DNA of 13,066 nucleotides, taken from assembly GCA_003514205.1 (NCBI GenBank), contig DORQ01000003.1, positions 1 to 13,066 of the forward strand. The letters run 5' to 3'. Under the pieces are notes generated by a model. It saw nothing but the letters and a program-made list of their open reading frames with translations, did no database searches and was not told the DNA's origin. The stretch comes from Acidimicrobiaceae bacterium (GTDB lineage: Bacteria > Actinomycetota > Acidimicrobiia > Acidimicrobiales > Microtrichaceae). Positions 6,007 through 10,779 of the stretch are shown here, piece by piece. Positions within the stretch are counted from its first letter, which is position 1; each line of letters begins with the position of its first letter. The position numbers and the translations under genes were made by a program.

Positions 6007-6032
6007 GTGAGTCCTCAAAACAGGAGCATCTG

Positions 6033-6719
6033 ATGATCGAACTCGTGGCGCTTGATATGGCCGGTACCACCATCGACGAGGGTGGTGCGGTTTACCAGGC
6101 TCTCCAGCAAGCAGTTGAGGCTGGTGGTGGCTCGCTCAGTGAGGCTGATATCGAGGCTTGGATGGGTGCTGACAAACGACAGGCGATCGCGGCCCTGACC
6201 TACATTGCAACTGGGACCGTGCTCACTGAGTCAGAGGTGGAATCGGTGTATCAGGAGTTCCACGACAGGCTCCTGGCTGCCTATCGGGCTGAGCCACCGC
6301 GCCCGATTGCTGGCGTTGAAGCGGCCTTTGTGCAGCTTCGCTCGATGGGGGTCAAGGTCGCTCTGACAACTGGATTTTCAGCCGATGTTCACGGTCCGCT
6401 GTTGTCTGCACTTGGTTGGGCAGTGCCGGAGACCGTGGATGCCGTGGTCTGCACCGACGATGTGCGGAGCGCTCGACCAGCGCCGTACATGATCTTTCAC
6501 GCCATGGAGCGCTGTGGTGTCATGAATGTCGCTGGGGTCCTCGTGGCTGGGGACACGCCACGTGATCTCGAAGCCGGAATGAATGCAGGTGCCCGAGCCG
6601 TGGTGGGAGTTGGCACCGGGGGAGTGACTCTTGCCCAACTCGAACTACACCCGCACACCCATCTTCTGGAGAGTCTCGCCACCCTTCCGGAGCTGGTGGC
6701 GTCACTCAACGCGAGCTGA
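6033..6719 (+). CDS. Phosphonatase-like HAD-superfamily hydrolase (TIGR03351 type)
   Basis: This is a 228-residue HAD hydrolase most like the PhnX-related clade TIGR03351. The nucleophile is Asp8 in LDMAGTT, with Ala10 at the position where phosphonatase differs from phosphatases (DxA rather than DxD). Lys48 in WMGADK aligns with the PhnX lysine (Lys53 of Bacillus cereus PhnX) that forms a Schiff base with the aldehyde substrate. Later motifs are ALTTGFS, DDVRSARPAP and AGDTPRDLEAG (Mg2+ site). The expected reaction is hydrolysis of a phosphonoaldehyde, such as phosphonoacetaldehyde or a hydroxylated analogue, to aldehyde and phosphate. The ATG at 6033 has AGGAGC 5 bases upstream; an in-frame GTG at 5991 is less likely because it falls in the repeated operator-like region. 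It is divergent from the HpnW-type oxidase, the association that defines this clade, and converges with the NIPSNAP-like gene, 7 bases between stops. Confidence 0.9.
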   Translation: MIELVALDMAGTTIDEGGAVYQALQQAVEAGGGSLSEADIEAWMGADKRQAIAALTYIATGTVLTESEVESVYQEFHDRLLAAYRAEPPRPIAGVEAAFVQLRSMGVKVALTTGFSADVHGPLLSALGWAVPETVDAVVCTDDVRSARPAPYMIFHAMERCGVMNVAGVLVAGDTPRDLEAGMNAGARAVVGVGTGGVTLAQLELHPHTHLLESLATLPELVASLNAS

Positions 6720-6726
6720 GAGCGAA

Positions 6727-7512
6727 TCAGTCCTCGGCGATGTGATGTTCGGTCTGGTCCTCAACTTGGTCCTGCACCCGAGGTTGTCGAAGGGTTCGAA
6801 ACGGGCTCAACGGAGCGTCCACCAACAGAATGCGGTGCCATGAGGTCACTAGGTCAGCGAGGCCAGCTCGCCACTCGGTGAGGTCGGTTCGTGGTGCGAA
6901 TCCCGTGGCACCTGAACCCAGAGCCTGAACCGATTCGGCCTGAGCCCAGGCGTGCCAGCTCGGGATTGCCCACAGCAGGAGCGCCTCGTCATCGTTCACC
7001 ATCGCTGTTCGGAACGCGCCGACCAGATTCCAACCGAACTCCTTGAGCATCGGTTGTGCTTGATCCCTCGCCATGTCTAAGAACTCTGACGGTGAGCCTG
7101 GTCGGAGTTTGACGAGTTCATGGGCGTACAGCGCACCCGTTGCGCTCGCAGCACAGAGCTCCTCGCTCGTCTTGGTCCAGGGAGCTGGAATCAGGATTCG
7201 ATCGAATCCGCCCCGCCGATACTCCTTGGCTTCTGCCCACCAGCGCGCGAGGAATGGGTCCTGGATGCCTGCGCCTACGGTCTCGTTGTCGAAGGACTCG
7301 GCAAGGCCATCCCAGCCTTGTTCCTCCCAGATATTGACTACTTGGGGCCAGTGGCCGGTAGACCCAAGAACGGCCCAGACCCCGTAACACAGCTGGTTTC
7401 GGTGCTCCTGGGCATGAGGGCTCCAGTTAGCGGTCATATGGTGCATGTACTTCGCGCGATGGTGACCGCGAATATCGATGAACTCGTGGATGTAGACCCG
7501 ATCATTCGTCAT
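6727..7512 (-). CDS. Tandem NIPSNAP-like (dimeric alpha-beta barrel) protein
   Basis: This 261-residue protein begins MTNDRVYIHEFIDI at the ATG at 7512, which overlaps the stop of the upstream gene (ATGA). Two similar units can be read. The first (residues about 5-65) is YIHEFIDIRGHHRAKYMHH with the later VVNIWEEQGWDG. The second (about 130-205) is YAHELVKLRPG with LLLWAIPSWHAWAQAE. This strand-helix-strand pattern with aromatic residues resembles NIPSNAP domains of the dimeric alpha-beta barrel fold. The C-terminal tail is charged (QDQVEDQTEHH). No catalytic motif is recognised and no signal or membrane segment is present. The frame is open a further 261 bases upstream, but that part is only a shadow of the preceding gene. 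Coupling to the dihydropteroate-synthase-like gene suggests a shared pathway. Fold assignment is by pattern and moderate in certainty. Confidence 0.72.
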   Translation of the reverse strand: MTNDRVYIHEFIDIRGHHRAKYMHHMTANWSPHAQEHRNQLCYGVWAVLGSTGHWPQVVNIWEEQGWDGLAESFDNETVGAGIQDPFLARWWAEAKEYRRGGFDRILIPAPWTKTSEELCAASATGALYAHELVKLRPGSPSEFLDMARDQAQPMLKEFGWNLVGAFRTAMVNDDEALLLWAIPSWHAWAQAESVQALGSGATGFAPRTDLTEWRAGLADLVTSWHRILLVDAPLSPFRTLRQPRVQDQVEDQTEHHIAED

Positions 7513-8264
7513 GGCAGATGATGCAGGTGAGCAGCTTCGGCGGCCTGGATCACCAGTGGATAGTGCGCACGACCGAACTCGGGGTTCTGGGTAACGACGA
7601 TCTCCAAGAGTCGGTGGTGGTCTGGCGTGTCCTTCCACGGCAGCGGGATGTAGAGCGGAAGGTCGAAGACCCTCAAGCGATGAAGGCCCGAATAGACAGC
7701 GGTTTGGTACACATACCTGTCGGCCCATTCCCAACCGTGCGGGCCGAATCCGGTTCCGGGGTCGAGCATGCAACGACTACGCAGTCCATATCGCTCAGCA
7801 ATAGCGAGGTGATGAGAGAAGAAGGTGAGCATTGCATCAAGAGGGTCACCTTCCACATGGGCGAGCTGGTGCGGGTCGGCGCCATTCATGAATGGGAGAA
7901 CGACCTCCGCTTCGTGCCTCGCCGCAAGTTCCCAGAAGCGCTCGTCCTGCATTCCGTTGGCCGCATTGAGCACAGTTGCGCCGTGAGAAAGTGCGAGTTC
8001 GGCGACCTCGAGCCGCCACGTGTCGATACTGATAGTGGTGCGCTGCAGGACTGCCTCATTGAGCGCAGGTTCCACCCTCGCCCATTCGGTTTCCCAAGGT
8101 TCAAGCGCGGCAGCGGAAGTGCTTCCTTGGCCACCAATGTCGACACCGAAGCACCCTTGCTCAATCAGTACACCGATGCGCCTGCGGGCGCTCAGGGCGT
8201 CGGTCACGATCGAATCGAGATTGAGCGAGTCTGGTGAGGCGTTCACGACCCCGAAGAGCTGCAT
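7509..8264 (-). CDS. Diverged dihydropteroate synthase-fold protein (FolP2-like)
   Basis: This 251-residue protein has the order of motifs of the pterin-binding TIM barrel (PF00809): FGVVNASPDSL (residues 4-14), VDIGGQGSTS (41-50), ISIDTWRLEVAELAL (78-92) and MLDPGTGFG (166-174). Key DHPS positions are altered. The Asp of the usual NDVSG is Ala101 in NAANG, the Lys after DPGxGFG is Pro175, the SRK loop is not evident (LPWKDTP stands nearby) and the C-terminal R-x-H is missing. It probably does not make dihydropteroate. The neighbour on the other side is gpgS, and in mycobacteria folP2, a DHPS homologue reported to lack that activity, also lies beside gpgS. The ATG at 8264 has no Shine-Dalgarno but follows TACAGT by 6 bases, which fits leaderless translation. 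It heads a two-gene operon with the NIPSNAP-like gene. A folate or pterin-linked role, or a new reaction on the same fold, are both open. Confidence 0.82.
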   Translation of the reverse strand: MQLFGVVNASPDSLNLDSIVTDALSARRRIGVLIEQGCFGVDIGGQGSTSAAALEPWETEWARVEPALNEAVLQRTTISIDTWRLEVAELALSHGATVLNAANGMQDERFWELAARHEAEVVLPFMNGADPHQLAHVEGDPLDAMLTFFSHHLAIAERYGLRSRCMLDPGTGFGPHGWEWADRYVYQTAVYSGLHRLRVFDLPLYIPLPWKDTPDHHRLLEIVVTQNPEFGRAHYPLVIQAAEAAHLHHLP

Positions 8265-8270
8265 CAGCGG

Positions 8271-8276
8271 ACTGTA
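8271..8276 (-). promoter_or_regulatory. Candidate -10 element, leaderless DHPS-like gene
   Basis: On the minus strand TACAGT (TAnnnT) ends 6 bases before the ATG at 8264. There is no Shine-Dalgarno. The element and its divergent partner at 8318-8323 are 41 bases apart, so the two promoters share the intergenic DNA. No clear -35 was found. Confidence 0.42.
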
Positions 8277-8317
8277 GTCGCGGAAGCTGACGACCGCAGT
8301 GCGCTGACACTTGGCGC

Positions 8318-8323
8318 TACGAT
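8318..8323 (+). promoter_or_regulatory. Candidate -10 element, leaderless gpgS
   Basis: TACGAT (TAnnnT) ends 6 bases before the GTG at 8330, which selects that GTG as a leaderless start. The preceding bases lack both a Shine-Dalgarno and a good -35 hexamer. Confidence 0.42.
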
Positions 8324-8329
8324 GCGGCG

Positions 8330-9313
8330 GTGCAGTCTGTGATTCACATGGCCGACGCGTTCGGTGCTCGTGCCGATACCCCGGAGCGGACCGATTTCGG
8401 GCCGAACTCGGAGGCCTTCGCCCGCGAGGGCACGGCGGTGATCGATGCCGTGGTTGCAGCGAAAGGCGCTCGACGGATTGCAGTGTGTCTGCCGTGTCGC
8501 AACGAATCACCAACGGTGGGACACGTGGTGGCTGCGTTACGAGAGGGCGTAGAAGGTCCCGATCCCCTCATCGACGATCTCGTTGTCGTTGATGATGGCT
8601 CCACAGACGACAGCGCGGCCGTGGCGCTCGCCGCTGGTGCCAGAGTCGTTTCCATGGGGGACGTTCACCACAAGTTTGGACCTGGTCGCGGCAAAGGCAA
8701 CGTTCTCTGGGGCAGCTTGTTGGTCACCGACTCCGAGATCGTGGTCTGGTTGGACTCCGATGTGACCACCGCTGCGAGGGATTGGGTTGCACGTCTCGTC
8801 GAGCCCATTGTGGTGGATGAGCGCGTCAGTTTGGTGAAGGCAGCCTATGCCCGCCCCTCCGATCAGGGCGGCGGGGGTCGTACCACGGAGCTGGTTGTTC
8901 GCCCGCTGATCTCGTTGTTCGCGCCACATCTGTCGTGGATTCACCAGCCACTGGCAGGAGAAATGGCGGTACGGCGCTCAATGATCGAGCAGATCCCGCT
9001 AGTGCAAGGTTGGGGAGTGGAGATCGCCATGATCGTCGACCTCGACCGTAGCTTCGGCTCGGGTGCTATCACCGAGGTGTTCCTCGGTGAACGCAGGCAC
9101 AATCATCGCGATCTTGAGAGTCTGCGGGTACAGGCAGCCGAGGTGGCTGGCACGCTCCTCGCTCGTGTCGGAGCGGTTGCTGCAGAGGCAAACTCCAGTT
9201 CATTGCTTCTGCCCAATGGTGAGTCTGAGCTGCTCAATGTGGAGGAGCGACCCCCCATTGCTACCTTGAGTGTGGAGTCGGAGAGCACTGACGACCTCGA
9301 ACCGACCGGCTGA
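8330..9313 (+). CDS. gpgS: Glucosyl-3-phosphoglycerate synthase
   Basis: This is a 327-residue retaining glycosyltransferase (GT81/GT2-like, GT-A fold) that transfers glucose from a nucleotide sugar to D-3-phosphoglycerate. It is the first step to glucosylglycerate and, in mycobacteria, to methylglucose lipopolysaccharides. Visible motifs are the Rossmann-like start VCLPCRNESPTVGHV (residues 52-66), VVDDGSTDDS (87-95), PGRGKGNVLW (118-127), the metal-binding DSD at 142-144, VKAAYARP (169-176), HQPLAGEMA (205-213) and GWGVEIAMIVD (227-237), all in the order of characterised GpgS. The conserved His258 in ERRHNHR closes the site. A GTG start is chosen from the TACGAT spacing; an ATG at 8348 would still keep all motifs. 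It has an acidic C-terminal extension of about 40 residues. It is divergent from the DHPS-like gene as noted there. A phosphatase (GpgP) that would finish glucosylglycerate is not in the window. Confidence 0.92.
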   Translation: MQSVIHMADAFGARADTPERTDFGPNSEAFAREGTAVIDAVVAAKGARRIAVCLPCRNESPTVGHVVAALREGVEGPDPLIDDLVVVDDGSTDDSAAVALAAGARVVSMGDVHHKFGPGRGKGNVLWGSLLVTDSEIVVWLDSDVTTAARDWVARLVEPIVVDERVSLVKAAYARPSDQGGGGRTTELVVRPLISLFAPHLSWIHQPLAGEMAVRRSMIEQIPLVQGWGVEIAMIVDLDRSFGSGAITEVFLGERRHNHRDLESLRVQAAEVAGTLLARVGAVAAEANSSSLLLPNGESELLNVEERPPIATLSVESESTDDLEPTG

Positions 9314-9338
9314 GTTCTTCGGGAGGGTTCCTGCCGCC

Positions 9339-9350
9339 ATCTCCGGAGAT
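9339..9350. promoter_or_regulatory. 12-bp palindrome upstream of PhoX gene
   Basis: ATCTCCGGAGAT is a perfect 12-bp palindrome in the 85-base gap between gpgS and the PhoX-family gene. It ends 36 bases before the candidate -10 at 9386-9391, a distance that suits an activator site. It could also be a weak gpgS terminator hairpin, but has no loop or T-run. No GTTCACC direct repeat of the actinobacterial PhoP type was seen here. Confidence 0.3.
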
Positions 9351-9385
9351 CGTGACCTGACCTATCTAGTCTGAGGATTGCTCGC

Positions 9386-9391
9386 TAACCT
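9386..9391 (+). promoter_or_regulatory. Candidate -10 element, leaderless PhoX gene
   Basis: TAACCT ends 7 bases before the ATG at 9399. No Shine-Dalgarno precedes the start. It is the fourth such arrangement in the window and supports a common leaderless promoter form in this genome. Confidence 0.35.
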
Positions 9392-9398
9392 TGATCCA

Positions 9399-10568
9399 AT
9401 GGACAAACTCTCGACCGATCGCCGCTCATTTCTTCGCTTTGGACTCGCTGGAGCCGGCGCCCTTGCGGTCGGACCTGGGATTCTGGCTGCCTGTCAGCCG
9501 TCGACGGGTGGCGGTGGTGGACCAACGACCACAGCGCCGGTTTCCAACCTTCCGTTTGGGCCACTGAGCGCGGCGAACGCTGATGGCTTGGAGCTCCCAG
9601 CTGGGTTCACCTCTCGCGTCGTCGCAGTGAGCGGACAACTCGTATCAGGCACGGCCTACACGTGGCATGTCAATCCAGACGGGGGAGCGTGTTTCGTTCG
9701 GCCCGGTGGCGGGTGGACCTACGTGTCGAACTCGGAGATTAATCCCGGTGGTGGAGTCTCCGCACTTGACTTCAACGCCGCTGGCACCATCGTCGCCGCC
9801 AGGTCGATCCTTTCCGGAACGCAACAGAATTGCGCTGGAGGTGCAACACCATGGGGAAGCTGGCTGTCTGGAGAGGAGGTTTCCCGAGGCAAGATCTGGG
9901 AATGCGACCCAACGGGGACTGTCCCCGGAGTGGCGCGAGACGCCCTCGGTTGGTTCACTCATGAAGCCGCAGCGGTGGATCCCACGACCGGTCGTATCTA
10001 CCTCACCGAGGACCGTACCGACGGAGCGCTCTATCGGTTCACCCCGACCACAGCTGGAAATCTGTCTGCCGGTCTCCTTGAGGTGCTGACCGAATCGGGT
10101 GGACTTGGGTGGGCAGCGGTCCCGATCCCGAACCCGAGCACCGCTCAAACCTCGACTCGTCTCCAGGTTGCCACGACAAAGCACTTCAACGGCGGCGAGG
10201 GAATCTGGTATCACGCCGGAACCATCGCCTTCACGACGAAGGGCGACAATCGGGTTTGGTCCTACGACATCGCGGCGAACACCCTCACAGTGATCTACGA
10301 CGCTGCCACGCATCCGACACCGATCCTCACCGGAGTCGACAACGTCTGTGGTAGTGCTTCTGGCAATTTGTATGTCGCCGAGGACGGCGGCAACTTGGAG
10401 ATCGTGATCCTCAAGGCTGACGGCACTGCAGGTGTTGTGGCGCGGCGGGCAGGAGATATCGGGTCTGAGTTGACGGGTGTGGCGTTCAGCCCCGATGGTT
10501 CTCGGTTGTATTTCAGTTCTCAGCGTTCGCCGGGCACCACCCTCGAGGTAACAGGTCCATTCATCTAG
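9399..10568 (+). CDS. PhoX-family alkaline phosphatase-like Tat lipoprotein
   Basis: This 389-residue protein belongs to the DUF839/PhoX family (PF05787), exported beta-propeller phosphatases using calcium and iron. The N-terminus DRRSFLRFGLAGAGALAV is a Tat signal, and the lipobox GILAAC places the lipidated Cys at 32, followed by a Gly/Thr-rich linker. Family segments in order are FVRPGGGWTYVSNSE, THEAAAVDP with LTEDRTDGALYRFTP (the most diagnostic), EGIWYHAGTIAFTTKGD with NRVWSYD, DNVCGSASGNLYVAEDGG and GVAFSPDGSRLYFSS. It is shorter than PhoX of Pseudomonas, in the range of the short actinobacterial form. The likely role is phosphate release from organic esters at the cell surface. The ATG at 9399 is chosen because it directly precedes the twin-arginine region; an earlier in-frame ATG at 9378 would add seven residues. 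Substrate specificity within the family is not secure. Confidence 0.87.
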   Translation: MDKLSTDRRSFLRFGLAGAGALAVGPGILAACQPSTGGGGGPTTTAPVSNLPFGPLSAANADGLELPAGFTSRVVAVSGQLVSGTAYTWHVNPDGGACFVRPGGGWTYVSNSEINPGGGVSALDFNAAGTIVAARSILSGTQQNCAGGATPWGSWLSGEEVSRGKIWECDPTGTVPGVARDALGWFTHEAAAVDPTTGRIYLTEDRTDGALYRFTPTTAGNLSAGLLEVLTESGGLGWAAVPIPNPSTAQTSTRLQVATTKHFNGGEGIWYHAGTIAFTTKGDNRVWSYDIAANTLTVIYDAATHPTPILTGVDNVCGSASGNLYVAEDGGNLEIVILKADGTAGVVARRAGDIGSELTGVAFSPDGSRLYFSSQRSPGTTLEVTGPFI

Positions 10569-10601
10569 GGCTTCGCTCCGCATTCCTGGCCACTCAGAGA
10601 G

Positions 10602-10626
10602 TTCGCCACAGGAATATGTTGGCGAA
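10602..10626. terminator. Inverted repeat after PhoX gene, possible terminator
   Basis: TTCGCCA (10602-10608) and TGGCGAA (10620-10626) form a 7-bp stem with an 11-base loop, 33 bases after the PhoX stop. There is no T-run after it, so intrinsic termination is doubtful; it may be an mRNA-end hairpin. Confidence 0.25.
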
Positions 10627-10641
10627 TCCGGCGCTCTGTGC

Positions 10642-10671
10642 TTGACGCGCCGCGCGGTTCTCGACTGGACT
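10642..10671 (+). promoter_or_regulatory. Possible hppA promoter
   Basis: TTGACG (10642-10647) is the best -35-like hexamer in the 211-base gap before hppA. With an 18-base spacer the -10 would be TGGACT (10666-10671), a poor match; TAATCC nearby is too far. The gap has no other obvious promoter. The transcript would contain the stem-loop at 10678-10696. Confidence 0.3.
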
Positions 10672-10677
10672 AATCCG

Positions 10678-10696
10678 CTGTGCCTTGCTGGCACAG
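10678..10696. promoter_or_regulatory. 7-bp inverted repeat in hppA leader
   Basis: CTGTGCC-TTGCT-GGCACAG is a perfect 7-bp stem with a 5-base loop, 83 bases before the hppA start. It could be an operator or a hairpin in the hppA leader RNA. No T-run follows, so termination is not expected. Confidence 0.35.
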
Positions 10697-10779
10697 ATCC
10701 GCGTTTGGGTTGATGGACGCACTACAACAGGCTCGCTGCGTCAGTACGACGCGCCGTGCTGTGACAGAAGGGAACACCT

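Noticed and set aside
5991..6032. GTG at 5991 as start of the HAD hydrolase
   Set aside because: The ATG at 6033 has a proper Shine-Dalgarno and directly begins the nucleophile strand; the extra 14 codons coincide with the repeated operator-like DNA.
7513..7773. N-terminal extension of the NIPSNAP-like protein
   Set aside because: Arg/Pro-rich translation lying in another frame of the DHPS-like gene; the ATG at 7512 overlaps that gene's stop as expected for coupling.
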